Shown one piece after another: positions 1-13,585 of a stretch of 64,000 nucleotides of DNA. The notes beneath the pieces are model-generated. The model was not told the DNA's origin, searched no databases, and saw nothing but the letters and a program-made list of their open reading frames with translations. Both the position numbers and the translations under genes were made by a program. The stretch is from Ifrita kowaldi (Eukaryota; Chordata; Aves; Passeriformes; Cinclosomatidae). The first letter of the stretch is position 1. The number at the start of each line of letters is the position of its first letter. The stretch is taken from assembly GCA_013398055.1 (NCBI GenBank), contig VZRS01005497.1:186001-250000 (forward strand). The letters run 5' to 3'.

Positions 1-861
1 GAGAGATTAAAGTAAAAAAAATAAGTAGCTAGACAACAAAAGAGAGGAGACAGTACTGCAAGGAGTATTGAGGCAGGAGTACCAAAACATCAGGAAGCAG
101 ACAAGGAGTAGTGGCTTCTATTTCATTTTGTTGACTTTTAATTCAAGGAAAGAAGCATGGAAAACTAGTAAAAAAGTAAGAGGGAGCAGTGCTTGTGATA
201 GTGTACAGTGGTAGAATGAACTTCATAGGCAGAAGGCATTTTACAGAAGTCTTTCTTCAGTATTACTAACCTGAAAGTTCATATAAGAATGATCTCAAGC
301 CAATAATCATTTGAACTGTATCTTGAATTCCAAGGACACTTTTTGTTTGTGCTCTGCTTCACTTAGAGAAGAACAGATATATTGTAATTACGCCTTTGCA
401 TTCTGAATATTTTATTAAATCCTCTGAGAAAGCAGAAATTCAGTAGAGAGGATTCAGAAACCTTGACCACTGTGCAGAGAAGGCTGGAGATTTCTGTCTT
501 CTTCATTTGAAGTTTTTTCCTTGTCTATCTTCAGTCAAAGAAAATTTCCCAAACCTTTTCTTGCTTCTTGCTTTGTGGCATGCTAGGTGACTTTCCCAGT
601 GGCTTTGTAGCAAAAACGAAACGCAAAACTGTTTCCTCAAAAATTTAAGATTGGTTTTTAAGAATATCACTTTGTAGTTTCTATTACTCCTGTGATAATA
701 CCAAGGATTCTTATGTCTTCCAGATAATTTTCTTAGAAGGTGTAACGTCTCTTACTGTTTATACAGCTGTTATGACCTCCCCATGGTATTTTCTGGATTA
801 CTTTGTTACTTCTGATAGAGAACAAATTACTGATGTGTTTGGGTTTATGTTGCTATTCTAG
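1..861 (+). other. CFLAR: CFLAR intron, left edge of window
   Basis: AT-rich sequence that ends at the acceptor of the first visible CFLAR exon. I see no exon in it. The exons for DED1 and the first half of DED2, which the family requires, must lie further left. Confidence 0.7.
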
Positions 862-3800
862 AGTTTTCTAGCTCTTATAATTGACCTGGAGAAGCTAAAT
901 TTGGTGGCTCCTAATCAACTGGATTTGATAGAAAACTGTTTTCGAAGTATTCACAGGATAGACTTGATTAGGAAGATTCAGAAATACAAACAGGAAGGTA
1001 AGATGCTCTTTTTGCACTGGTTGCTCATGATAGCAAGAATCAGATGTGCTTTTACTGAAGATAAAACTATGAGTTACAAATAAGGGTATTTGCATTCTTC
1101 ATAGATTGAGGTTTTTAAAACAGTTGAAATATGATGGTGTATTTGTGTTTCTGTTAAATTTGCAGCTTCAGTGTCCTCCGTTCATTCTCAGCCAGTATAT
1201 GTAAATGCTCATCAGGCATCTCTCCCTAATCTCAGTCTTATTGATCCTCCTTATAATTCAGGGGTAAGTATACAGAAGTGAAACAAATCCTTTATTTCTA
1301 AATATTGCCAGACTTTAAATGGAGATGCATCTTTCAGAGCCTGAGGAATGAGAGATGGCTAGTGACTAAAATATTGCTTGGTTTATTTCTGTTATTCCTG
1401 TTACTTGCTGAGTTTAGGGTCTGATTTAAATCTTCTGACTGAGAAAGATGCCCTTTAAAGGACATCTGTGAATTTTTTCCTATTAGTTGAACATATAAAG
1501 TCTATATCTTGGAAGTTTTTTTTGTACTACACTGTGGAGTGAAAAGTTCTGGTTTGACTGTTCTTTGCAAAACATATTCTTCTTCTTTGTACCTCTGGAC
1601 CTTTCAGGGAAAGTAGCTTTTAATTTTTGAAGCTGAAAATTGTAGCTTTTTTAAGAAGAGTTTTTTAGGGTTTTTTTTCTTTGTGGTTTGTTTTAAACTC
1701 ATTTTAAGAAGATACCTCAGTGTCTGAAAACTCATCAAATCCTATTGCAGTATTCTTTATATTTGGGTTAGCTCTGATATTGTATTAGTACGAGCTTTCT
1801 TAAAGTCTTTAACTTTGCTAAATTTGATGAGATTATTTCTGTCATGTATTCAGTTAATATGCAGCTCCCTGCTGCTGTATAGGAAACAAAGTTCACATCT
1901 TCAGAGGCTTTTCCTTGCTGTTCATGACAAGGTGGTAATTTTTTTCTGAGGGGGAACAGTTGGGTGTTTATTTTATTTGTCTGTGCTCTTGGTAGGTTTT
2001 TTAATCTGTTATGTTGTAATTCTGTTTAGCTGATAGAAATTAATCTGAAATATCCTTTTATTGAGGAAAAATGCCACTGTTTTCTTTTGGAACATGTTTT
2101 ATTAATTCTTGAAGAGCAGGAAAATGATGCCTTTTTCTTCATTTCAGATTCAGAATGAGAACACAATAAAATTACAAAATGGATTGAGTCTTACTTTGGG
2201 TAAGAGCATTTTATCTAAGTTTTGATAATCTAAAAGAGCCGAATTATGAATTTCATTATATCAAAAGGACTGTTGTTTGATAGTTGTGTTCATGGCTAAT
2301 CCTGTTAATAACACCAGGAGCAGAGTATTTGATACCTCTCAGAACTGAGTCTGGCCTTACTGTATGGTCTTGTATTTGCTTTACTTGTGCTGCCACATCT
2401 TAAAACATTCTTTAAAATTGTAAGCTTCCATTGTCAAAACTTCTTAACAGAATAAATACTTCATTAGTAAAACCATGCATAAGATTGACAAGCCAGCTCT
2501 GGAGGCCTGTGTAGTGCAGCTCTGCCCATTAACTCTGGAGTAGGAAGTTTTTGTGTCATTTCAGCAGTGAACTCCCCACCAGGCCAGCCAGGAAGTTGTG
2601 CATTGAATACCAGTTCTGTCCATGTGTATTGTGTTTTCTCTGGAAACCCCCAATACCTCTCCAATGTGATGATTTTTAAGATTAGTTGGCTGAATTCTTT
2701 CAGTGTAAGAGATTCTCTGTTTGTTCTAGCCCCAAGCAATGTAGAATGAAATCCAGATAACATTTGAGAGGTGAATAATTTAGGCATTTTTAAACTTCAG
2801 TAGCATACATAGAAGCTAAGAGGTCCTGATGGGTGAGAACTTTGCTGAACTAGATACATTCTTCTTTATAACTGATCTGGTATCGAAGAAATATCACTGG
2901 TACTTGCATACTGAGATTACTTCTATTTGTTTTAACTGCAGCAGAACCAGTTCACCTGTCCATTCAGGAATCGGGATCAGTGCCACATAAGGTATGTGCT
3001 TGTGTATATGTATGCATGTAAATAAATATAACCTCTTTGGGTATTTACCTTGGTTTTCTTTGTGTTTCATTTCGAGATTTCCTTTAGTTATGTGCAGACA
3101 GAACAATGTGTACATCCTCAGCCATAAACAGATTCTGTGAATTGTTTTTGCAGAATATATTTTTAATATAAAATATTTGCTGCTACTCTGGAAGCAGCAG
3201 TGTGCAAAATGCACATATATATGGCATGCACACAGAGCTTGTACATTTATTAGTGGAGGCCAAGTTAAAGGCTGTTGGAGTTCAGACGTCTTGCCATCTG
3301 CATTAGAAATCACAGGGCTTCTTTGCATGCAGTAAACTGTGGTCTTGATTCTCTCCTCCCTCTTTGCTCTCCAGGCAGAGGACAGACATGCTTTGGGCAT
3401 TAATGATCATAATGGCCTACTGCTATTTTCACTAGTTCTGCTGTAGGTCAGGAGCCAGGGAGTTACCTGTAGCAAATTGATTTGCTTCAGTCAATTCTCT
3501 TCAGAAGGGAGAGCAATTGTGATGGAGTCATTACAGATTATTTAGGAACAAGGAGGTTGTTCCACTAAATAAGAAAATGTTCTGATGAGCAGTGCTTGCT
3601 TGCACACGTAAAGAACACGAAAGTTCTCTACATTTATTGTGTTAGCAGTATGAAGCTTGTACAGTTTTAGTCTCTTTTTAAGAATCTTTATGGTAGTGAG
3701 ATTGCATAACAAAAGGACACAAAAACTAAGCTTGTACTAGAAATAGAGGGAAAAGAATCATTAGTCCCTTTCTCTTGATTTTTTGTTGTGTAGATAAGAC

Positions 3801-6800
3801 ACATTACAACCCAGTAGACAGATTTCTGCTAGCTACTTGATGGAAAACAACAGAATATAATTTAGTAGGTCTGACATAAAATTTGAGAAAATAGTAAGGT
3901 CTAAAAGTTGAGACAGTGATGTATTAACTTTGTAATTGTGCTTTCACATTTCTCAGATGTGTGATGATCCTTACAGAATGCAAAGTCAGCCTTTAGGAAT
4001 ATGCCTGATAATAGACTGCATTGGCAATGACACTGGTAAGTCTCTGGAATTTGAAGTTCCTTAATTTGTTAATCTCAGATAATTAGAACAATTTACTATA
4101 AAGAATACGATGTATATTTACCAGCCAGATAAGGGTAATGTTGTCCTAGTCAGATAATCTACCAATTCTAGTAAGTCTTCTAAAACAGAGAGTTGGAAGG
4201 GCCAACCTCAGGTTAAAGCCAACTGTCCTAATTATTGGAAACAACGTTTGGTTTTTTTGGTGCAGAATCTCTGGATGAAAGAACTTGTAAGAGGATAGAC
4301 TGAATTTTGCAGGGGGAAGAAAAGGATGTTCAGCAACCAACAGAATAATTAGGCTTAAAGCAGTCATACAGCAGGTTATTGGCAGAGATAGTAAAGAGAA
4401 TGTTTCCCACCAGTTAACGAAACCAAAACCAAAGCTGTTGTGGATTTGAAGTGCAATCATATTGGACACCAGAGATTTTGAATAGCCATGAGGTCCTTTA
4501 TTAATAATGCACCTGGGCTTCTGTCGTATCTTGCACAGTTTAACTGAAAGTGTCACTACAGCTGTCAGTGTGGTCACTGCCATGGGTGAAATGTGGGGGT
4601 TTCCTGATTGCCTTTCTAGAATCCAAGAATTAGATTTTTGCCTAGTCAAAAACACCCCTCACTCTCTAATCACTGTAACACGTGAGGCTAAAAATAAAAA
4701 TGAAGAGAGTATTTGCAGTCAATTCTGTAATAGGTTGGGAGATGTAGGGGAAGAAGAGGCTTTCTGGGCATGTCTTTTGGTTTTCTCAAGTGTAATGGTC
4801 CAGCAGATGGACTGACTTAGAATTGTTGATGTAGTTGAAGAGCAGTGGTTGTGGAGCTCAGATACAGAAAGTCTGTGTCACAGATGTTTGAAGTTACCAG
4901 TGCATTGTCAGCATTTAACATGATAGAAAGCAAGACTTTCACTGAAATACGTTATGGTGCTACTGAGATTCAGAAGACACAGGGCATATGGTGTTGCTTA
5001 AAGGTGTTTGCTAGAAAGGCACGCACCACTTAGAGAGTTGTTGTCCCACACTATTTTGAACTCTGAGTACACTAAAGAAAAAGAAGAGGGCAAGGAAAAC
5101 ATTAGGAATTGTATCTGTGGCATCCATTAGAACCTGTAGCTGACCCAAGATTTAATCTCAGGAAGGTGAACCGGTAGTAGATACTGTAGGATCAAGAATT
5201 ACACTTTATAATGCCCAGTGTAAACAGCATGAATTTATCTGATAAATGCTGATAAAATTCAAACTGAAATGCACCTTGCTGTTGTGTAAATAGCTGCTTT
5301 TGACTTTTCCATTTGGAAATCAATTTTAACCCTTACATTGTAAACAATCGGGAGAAAAGGCTAGTGTTTTATGTAGAGTGGAGATGCTGAAAAGTCAGTG
5401 GAGGTTTGTTGGGAGATGGCTAGTGTTGAAGAAACAGATAGTTTCTGATCTCAGGCTGCAGCATGTAATGCTGTGGTGTGTCTTGCCTTAAAGTATCCAA
5501 GGCTTACCATGTATAATTTCTGATGAATTGTTAAACTAAGGTGCCAGCTCTAAGTTTCTGAATTGCTTTTTCAAATTGTGACAGTTAGTGTATGTGGGGA
5601 CTAAGGTGACACCAGGTTTTGTATTTGTGTGTATATGTGCATGTGCCAGTGAGATCAGTACATTACAGGAAAAGCACTCTCACTGCTGTAGTTCTCATTT
5701 TACACACATACTGCTGCCCCTGACTGATGGAGGGCTTCACTGAGTGTGTACCTGCTAGACTGTAGTGATACTGAATAGTCTGAATTTTGAGAGCATGTTT
5801 TATTGCATAAAATTGGGGAGATTTATCTTTCTATTCCCAAATTAAAAATGTCTGGACAATTTCTGAATTATTTTACAAAATTTCATCAAAACAGCAGAAC
5901 TGGAATGAAACTGTAGTTCTTGTTTATCACCTCACTATAGTGTAGAGTTTGTATCTACCCTTTATTTTGCTGAGGAAAGTTACAAGTTCTGTTTCCTGTG
6001 TTCACTATGGGCTTTTTGGGGAGAACAGTGTGGTAGTACAGCTGCTTTGCTGCTATTACCTCTGAAATAGCCTCTGCTAATTAGGCATTGTTAAACTTCT
6101 GAAGTCAAAGAACAGCTTTGTCAAAGAAAAGCTTCCTATGTGTGTAAGGATTTTTACATAAACATGGCACTTGATAATTCTTTTCCTACCAGAAGCTGTC
6201 CATGGGCAATGTATATGTGCTTTATACTAAACATACAGTGCTACAGGTGTAAGTTATAGTAGTAGCTTGTGGTTCTCTGCACACTTAATACCTGTGTTTT
6301 TAACCCCCATGTATCTGGTTTCATTCCCATATTAAGAAACATCGAAGTAGTTATTCAGAGTTCAGCACACTTTCCTGCAGCACAGGTTGACACAAATACA
6401 GTAAGAGTTAAGCCTTGGGGTTTGGCTACGTACAGTTTTAATTTCTAACTCAGTTGAAAGAGTTCATTATTTGGCTTTCTTTTTTGCCTGAAAATGCCAT
6501 TCTGTCACAGTTAAGACTCCAGTGTCCATTATTCACCTGGTGCTCATCACTTAAAATTTTATATAATAGGAAGCAAAAATGACTGCAGCAGGTTCATCTT
6601 TGACTGATGAAAGGGAACCTCTCTGTTTATTATGCAGTTCTGTATATCTTTAATAACCATTCAGAGTCATTTTGACAAGTTAAAAAGTGAAGCAGACTTC
6701 CCATGCTATCCAGATCACTCTTCATCATTTCAAGTGTTTTTTCTTGCCTTATATTTTAAGTCTTAGGAACTTGGAATACTGGCTCTGAATGAAAGCGTGT

Positions 6801-8651
6801 AAGTGTCTGTGTAATTTGGAATAGATCATGTTAACAGTGTCTCTGCTGTCATGAAACATGTAACTCACAGTAAAGACAACATGCATATAGCACTATAAGT
6901 ATGTAATGTACTGTGATCAACACCAAGTACTCCTGATTTTTTCATTATTGTGATAAAATAAACTACTTAATTTCAATAGCAAAACATTGTAAATACTGTA
7001 ATTCATTATAGTTGAGATTGAGCCTTGGTGTGCTTTGATTTAATTAATTACATCTTGCTTCTTTCAGATGTGTTGGAAGAGACCTTCAGAGGCTTAGGCT
7101 ATGATGTTCATTGTCACAGATATTTAAATATGAACTCCATGAATCAAACATTGCTGGAAGTTGCAAGGTGGCAGAAGCACAGAAATTGTGACAGCTTCAT
7201 TTGTATATTGGTCAGCCGTGGAAATTCTCAGAGCATCTTCTGTACAGACCATACCTTTTCTGGATTCCCTTTGGAACAAATAAAGAAACACTTCACAGCA
7301 GACTCATGTCCTGGACTTCTAGGAAAACCGAAGCTTTTTTTTATTCAGAGCTATATTGTGCCAGGAAATGAGCAAGAATGTACCAGTCTGTTGGAAGTTG
7401 ATGGGAATGGTGAGAATATCAGTGCTAAAGTCACTATCCCCCAAGCAGCAGACATCCTTTGGAGTCATTGCAAGGTGGATGTGTCTACACTAGAACAATC
7501 CCCAGCTTCATCCTCGTATTATCTGCGTTGTCTGGCTGAACTACTCCGTAATCCTTACAAAAGGTAAATTAAAATAAGAGGGAAGAAATAACCCTTTTCC
7601 TATGATAGCTTGTTGTCATAGAGAACGAGAAACCTTAAGTTTCATCCTGTCTGGTCCTGAAATGTGTTTTCTTGCAGTGTCATAGGCTAAAAGACAAGTA
7701 TACCTGATCCTCATACAATTGCATAGAAAGGTAGCCTAAACTAGGAGTGGTAGTAGGAGAAGTTTCTGATTATGAAGAGTAAAATTAAAGTGTGTTATGG
7801 CACTGGGGTTTGCAGAGTGAGAAAGGAAGAACCTGTCCTGGATAATGTATGTCAGTGCTTTAGACAGGATTGGGAATCTTCCTTCTCCAAGATAAAAAGG
7901 CACATTCCAGACTTCTGTTAAATTGAGGATTGCCATGTACCAATAAGAACTCTGCTTGCAAATATAAAAATCAGTGCTTAAGTTCAGGAAAAAGGCAGTA
8001 GAGAGGGAAGAATTTTCTACTTTCTCTAAATTTAATTAACCCTTTGCTCACAGAGTCAATAGATTGCCAATATGTAATCTTGCATTTAGACTGTCAGAAA
8101 ACTTTTGCCTATTTAAAAGATCAAAAGGAATCTGAGAAGGAGTCAGATATGTTTGGATAAATAATTTACCAACAAAGGTTTTATTTATACAACTGATCTA
8201 CCAGGGAACTAACAACTGTTATTTAAGGTAGTTGCAGTGCTAACGTTTAGTACCTTTTTACAAACCCTAAAGCCTTGTCATGAAATCACAGATCATCATG
8301 TCAGCATAATTAATATTACAACAATGATTTGGGTCATAAGAGTTTGTCTCAAAATGTGTGTACAGCCTTGTATTTTAGAGGTCTTGCCTCTGCAGTAAAG
8401 ACTGAAATTGCAAACTTTCTCCTTGCTGAGTCTAAAGTTTTCTTGTCTCTTGTGAATTCTTAAATGTTGTCTTGCTTCATTCTCTAATGGAATGCTTTTG
8501 CTTTTGTTGCTGCAGGAAACTCTGCATATTAGCTCTCCATATGGAGCTGAACAAAAAAGTTTATGATTGGAATATGACCGCTGACTCAAGTCAACAATAC
8601 TCACTTCTGCTCCAGCACACACTGAGGAAGAAACTTTTTTTCCCCACTTAA
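862..8651 (+). CDS. CFLAR: CFLAR (c-FLIP), 3' seven coding exons
   Basis: Partial gene for the catalytically dead caspase-8 homologue that joins the death-inducing signalling complex through its DEDs and controls caspase-8 activation in the cytosol. Exons by splice sites and phase: 862-997, 1166-1263, 2148-2199, 2942-2991, 3957-4035, 7068-7563, 8516-8651 (stop 8649-8651), giving 348 residues. The first exon encodes the end of DED2, with the RIDL form of the RxDL motif. The next three encode a poorly conserved linker. The last three encode the caspase-like domain, opening with LGICLIIDC. The C-terminus (LQHTLRKKL) matches long c-FLIP. The 5' exons are outside the window. The linker exons are the least certain, though every phase fits. 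Confidence 0.95.
4036..7067 (+). other. CFLAR: Large CFLAR intron
   Basis: A 3-kb AT-rich intron between two caspase-like-domain exons. It contains open frames on both strands (for example 4146-4655 minus) with no recognisable domain. I see no repeat family or RNA gene in it. Confidence 0.6.
7068..7563 (+). CDS. CFLAR: CFLAR pseudo-caspase exon
   Basis: Largest CFLAR exon here. The position that is SHG in active caspases reads SRG, and QACxG reads QSYIV, so both the catalytic His and Cys are replaced, as in mammalian c-FLIP long. The LEVD tetrapeptide (codons near 7390-7401) is kept; in mammals this is the Asp at which caspase-8 trims c-FLIP. The exon ends in phase 2, like the matching exon of the three downstream caspases, which supports common descent by tandem duplication. 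Confidence 0.95.
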
Positions 8652-9760
8652 CTGCTGTTACAAAGTACATATCTGAAGTGGTTAACAAGAAGCATTTGCT
8701 ATGATGCAAACAGTTTCATGCATATATTTACCTTATGCATTGTTATTTCACGTATATCTAAAGTGCCTGTTGCTTCCAAACACAGGAATTTACAAGCATT
8801 TTAGTGTGCTAAGACACTAGATTTTGTATTTTAATATAGTAATCTCTGAAAGCTTGGATGAGAATGGTAGCTATTGTATAGCACTGCAACAGATCTTGCT
8901 ACTGAATATAACAGAGTGGAAAGAGGTCTACACTGTATAGCTGTTGGGTTTTCCAAGAAAAAACAGAAGTGTTTCTATTGTTTCATTGGTGGTTTTTAAC
9001 ATACCTATTAGCAGTTAATGCTTAAACAAATACAAGCCAGCCCAAACCACTGAAATGCACAGATTACTTTCCCCAGCACCTAATAGTGGCAAATGTCTCA
9101 GGAAAGCATTCCTACCCAGTAATGCCAGATCTTTGCTAACAAGTGCTGGCTTGCATGCCTCTATAGACTGGCAAAACAGAAGGGAGAGAGAGATGGTCTT
9201 TTCAATAATCTGCATTCCATCTGCGTGCTGCATTAAAGATTGCATCAGAACTGTCCACAGCACACAGGGGTTCTGTGTTAATAAATGAGACAGTCTGCCA
9301 TGCTTTGGGCCAAGTATGTTTTCTGCTCATGCAAAAATGAGTCTACATGTGACAGGACGTAGCAGCAATCTGCCACACAGTTAAAAAAATGTGGGATTTT
9401 GGCAGTTGTTTTGTGGAAGCTGAAATGATTCACACTCATTGCACCAGGCATAACTGTAAAAAGATACTTTAAAATATTTGAACTTAAATGTATGTAGCAG
9501 CCATGGGCCCTTAAGACTGGATTGTGTTAAACACCCCACCCTTACTGCTTTTGCTTATGGAAAAGAATATGCCTCTATTAATTGATTTTTTTTCCAAGTG
9601 CTTTTGTTCTTGTGAAAAAAGGTGAAAATTGTTTTAAATACAAAAATTTTTCTCCAATGTAGCAGTTACCTAACATGAGAAGTTCAGTTAACCTGCTTGT
9701 TATGTAACAGTGTAACCTGTATGGGTTGTATTGAAGTTTATTGCCACTGAACTTAGTGAC

Positions 9761-9766
9761 AATAAA
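9761..9766 (+). terminator. CFLAR: Likely CFLAR poly(A) signal
   Basis: AATAAA 1.1 kb after the CFLAR stop codon, and the best-placed signal for the end of its 3' UTR (8652 to about 9785). Other A-rich hexamers occur near 10.02 kb, so alternative ends are possible. Confidence 0.5.
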
Positions 9767-9789
9767 GTAGGCCACTTGTAAGCATTTAA

Positions 9790-12700
9790 TTTTTCCTCCT
9801 AATATAGTTTGCTATCCAGGAAAAAAATTCAAGGCCTTGGTGTGCCTTGCTTGGTTTCTGGTTATGTTTTTTAATGGAAAAAGAGAAGGATACAAAATGA
9901 CAGATATGGAATCTCAGAAGTTACTTCCTGTGGTGCCTGATAAATGAAGCAAATGGTGAAACATTTCCTGTGGTTGTAGAAATAAGATGTCATTTCAAGT
10001 TAGATATATCTAAGTGATGTTAATAAATGTGATCTTCTTCACAAATTAACTTCATTTTCCCATTTCCCTTACTAGCTTTTGCATTTGATGAGCACTTCTG
10101 CTACCCTATAGACAACCAGAAGCAGGGAGAATGGAACCAAGAGGAGGTAGATGAGGAAAAGAAATGTGGAAATTTTAAGCAAGAACAAGAAGGGGAATGG
10201 TAGGGAGTATCAAGAGAAGAACAAGTAGGGGAAAGACGATTTGGAGGAGAAATACAGTATCAATATTGGAAGGAGAAGAAAACAGGAAAAAGGAAGTGAG
10301 AATAATAGTGGCTATCCTTACAGACTCTAATAATGTGGTGAGTTGGTTGATGTTTTGTGGATTGGTTGGTTGGGGGGTTTTGAGTGATGCTAAATGCCAA
10401 CTATTTACTAAAAATATTAGCAGTAGAATATATTCTGCTTTTACAGTTTTGTGACAATGTGAGTTTGGTTTGAAGGCTAAGAAGTATATATATTCTTTGC
10501 TTTCTGCAAGACACAGTAAGTAAAGTCCATGTCCCCTTCATTAAGAAATGATGCAGAAATTCTGTTTTGAAAACTAGAGGCTCATGTAATTAACCCTTTC
10601 AGTGGAAAAGGAAGGGAGTCTCTTTGTGTATGGCTGCTTGGTTGCAAGTGATTACAACCTTCTAGAGAGTTGTGGGGACAAACGTGTTGTGCAGCATTCA
10701 TGGGTATCAGATACTGATTTTTTTATGCTGATGTTTTAATCCTCAGTAGATTCTTAAACCACAGCAGTGCTCAAACTCTAATCATTCACCTAAGCAGGAT
10801 TTATTGCCTTGGCACCTCTTTCAAGAGTGGTATTTGGGTAGGCTGATTCCCTGTACCTGCTGCATAGTGAAAAGTAGCGAGTATTTATGCAGGATTTTTG
10901 TGATGGCAGTTGTCTGTCACTTCTCCCAAAGCTGATAGAATCATAGACTCATAGAATATGCTGAGTTAGAAGTGACCCATCAGGATCATTGAGTCGAACT
11001 CCTGGCCCTGCATAGGACACACCAAGAATCCCACCATGTACCTGAGAGTGTTGTCCAAAACCTGCTTGAGCTCTGTCAGGGTTGGCGCTCTGACCACTAC
11101 CCTGGGGAGCCTGTTCCAGTGCCCAACCACCCTCTGGGTGATGAATCTCTGTCTAAAATCTAACCTAACCCTTCCCTGACACAGTTTCATTTCTTGAGTC
11201 CTGTCACTGGTCACCAGAGACAACCGGTCCATAACCTCTGCCCCTCTGCTTCCCCTCATGAGGATGTTGAAGACTGCACAGAGGTCTCCCCTCAGTCTCC
11301 TCCAGGCTGAACAAACCAAGTGACCTCAGCCTCTCCTCATAGGGCTTACCCTCCAAAACACTTAGTAGGTTTCTGTGTCCCTCCATACACATGACAGGGA
11401 CTGTCTCTTCTTGCTGTACTGCACACACAGAATTTAGGTCTAGAAATGGATGAAGGGTGTGGACTGCATCAAGTTGTCCCTGTACTGCAGATTGTGAAAT
11501 GATTTCAGGTTAAATGATCCTTCAGCCAAAAGAAAAGGGGGAAGAGAATTTTGGATCCATCATGAGTTTAGGATGTTAACACAAGAACATAAAGAGTGAC
11601 ATGCTGGTGAAATTTCATGGTCTTGGACTGCCAAAATGTCTAGTTTTCAGAGCCTACTATTGAAGGAGATAAAACAAGTTACTGTGCTCCTGGGTTGTCA
11701 GAGCTTGGGATAAGGCTGTCAAAGTCACTGCTCCATGGCATTTAATTTCAGTTTTGGTTTCTGATAACTGGAGTAGAAATTTCTTGTAGTTCTGTATGTG
11801 CTGTATATATGGAAGAGGGAAAAGAGAATTGGCAGAATATAGGTGATGCCTTTAAGTGGCTTGGAAGGTATACTCATGAGGCAGGAGATTCAGTGGTTTG
11901 TCCCAGATTTAAGTTGCATGGTTTTTCTCAGCCACCTACACTGTTGTGGCTGAGCCATAAATTGAGTTTACTTTGCACTGTTACATATTTGTGTATTAGA
12001 GTGGTTGCCAACTCATCATCCAAAAAAGTTCGGTTCAAGAGGAAGTTAGGGTGCTAGCACTTGCAGATGGAACATGTTGTATGGCTGATCTCTCCTTTAT
12101 ACTCTGCATAAGAAGTGACTCCTATTACAGATACCTGAGTCAGAGAAGCTTTTTATAGGAGTTTCTGAGAATTCTTTTCTGCTCTCCAGAGTTTTTAAGT
12201 TTCTGACATACAGGATGATATGGCTGAGAAGAGGCTGCTGTCTGTGTGGATGATCCATGTTCCTTTTAAACTAAATCCCCCATACTGAATTATTTGACAG
12301 CTTTTCTGTGGCTGGTTTGAAGAATGTATATTTTTCAGCTTCTGTATTAGAAACAATAAGACACTATAATTCAATTCAAATGCTGTGTTTCAAGCTGGTA
12401 TTCTGAATAAAATTTCTGTATGCAGTCAGACTGATTGTCCCTGTCTCCCTCTAGACCATAGAATAACTGTGAAATTGTTGGTCTGCTTATCCTGTAGACC
12501 TCTATAACTTGTTAAATTTATAATAAATTTGGCTGTGAATTTCTCCAGCTCTATAAAAATAAGCTGACTTAATAAAGGACAGCAAGCCTTATAGTTTCAA
12601 CAGGTAACTTGGCTGCTCTTGGTGTGTTGGGCAACAGCTTTTGGCATGAGCAAGGAGACACTTCCCATCCTGTCTCCATTGACCCGAGGTTGTGGGGGGA

Positions 12701-12950
12701 TACAGGTGACCCCGGAGATGCTGAAGGCCCCGAGGAGCCTGCACTGAGCAGAGTCCGCTCACTTTCCTCCTCCTCCCGTTACTGCAGCGGACACACAAAC
12801 CCGCATACAACTGGTATTGCAGCCCCCTCCCACAAGCACTGCTCTTCAAGCTTCCTTCTGGTGGGAAAACAAAAATAAAAATAATGTGCCTAAAATGTTT
12901 GAGGCCCTTTTGCGACGTAGCCTGCTTTAAAGTGGCTTGGCAGCAAAAGC
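9790..12950. other. CFLAR-CASP10 intergenic region
   Basis: About 3.2 kb between the likely CFLAR 3' end and the CASP10 CpG island. Apart from a CR1 fragment at 10936-11430 it is unremarkable AT-rich sequence. The open frames inside it (for example 10197-10454, 11809-12057) show no conserved domain. Confidence 0.6.
10936..11430 (-). mobile_element. CR1 LINE fragment, 3' end
   Basis: Read on the minus strand, this encodes the degenerate C-terminus of a CR1-type reverse transcriptase protein (patterns resembling RLRGDL, SDRTQ, RFRLD and HWNRLPR) and runs into the typical short CR1 3' end, which closes in ATTCTATG-like octamer repeats at 10936-10960. The 5' part is absent, as usual for truncated CR1 copies. 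It lies in intergenic DNA between CFLAR and CASP10. Confidence 0.9.
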
Positions 12951-12959
12951 GAGACGAAT

Positions 12960-13585
12960 TACTAGTCACGTCTTGCACTTCGCACCGGAGGCGCTGCCTG
13001 AAGCTTTGTCCTGGGTCCCTTGCAGCGTTCCCCGCGGCTGGCGAGCCCGGGGCGGGAGGGCTCCGGCCGGGGCTTGCCCGGCGGGGCAGAGCGGCGCCGC
13101 CGCGCTTCGTGCAAGGCCCCGCGGCCCTGGCAGCCGTGCCCGCTCCCGGGATGTACCCCGGTCTTTCCGTCACCTCCACCTCATCCCGCTGTCCGCTGTG
13201 CTGCTGACACCGCCCTCTGCCTCCCGCCTCGGGCGGGCGCTGGGCACGCCCCGCCGGCCCGCGGCAGGCCGCAAAAGGGCCCGCGAAAGGAGCCGCCACC
13301 CCGATAGCTGCCGGGAGAGGGCTCGGGACTGGAATTCGTGTAAGAGGTACCAAAAAGGGGGGCTGAAATGGAGGGGGAACGAAGGACGGCTTCATCTCCC
13401 GAGCCCAGAGTCTAACTCCCGCTCTCTTTTTGTGTGGCTGCTCCCGGCTGCCCGCGCGGCCGCCGGGATACTCTTCCACGTGGGCCTGCGGGCTGAGCTT
13501 CCGGCATTCCCGGGCGCTCTGTGGCTTTGCATTGTATTTAAATCTTTGGGGCAGTGCTCCAGTCAGTAAAACTTTAAAGAAAAAG
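12960..13585 (+). promoter_or_regulatory. CASP10: CpG island, probable CASP10 promoter and 5' exon
   Basis: GC- and CpG-dense block in an AT-rich neighbourhood, with GC boxes (GGGCGGG near 13230) and no good TATA box in the core. A consensus donor (AAAAAG|GTAATT, exon end 13585) could close a non-coding first exon that splices to the acceptor at 15488, just before the CASP10 start codon. The island is seen directly; the exon and its link to CASP10 are inferred from position and strand. Confidence 0.65.

Noticed and set aside
2894..3400. 168-residue minus-strand frame
   Set aside because: Overlaps the CFLAR exon 2942-2991 on the other strand and has no domain.
4146..4655. 169-residue minus-strand frame in the large CFLAR intron
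   Set aside because: No recognisable family, no promoter or poly(A) context; length is within chance for intronic DNA.
12589..13479. 296-residue open frame on the minus strand across the CpG island
   Set aside because: Pro/Arg/Gly/Ala-rich translation typical of GC-rich DNA read in the wrong frame; no domain and no splice or start context.
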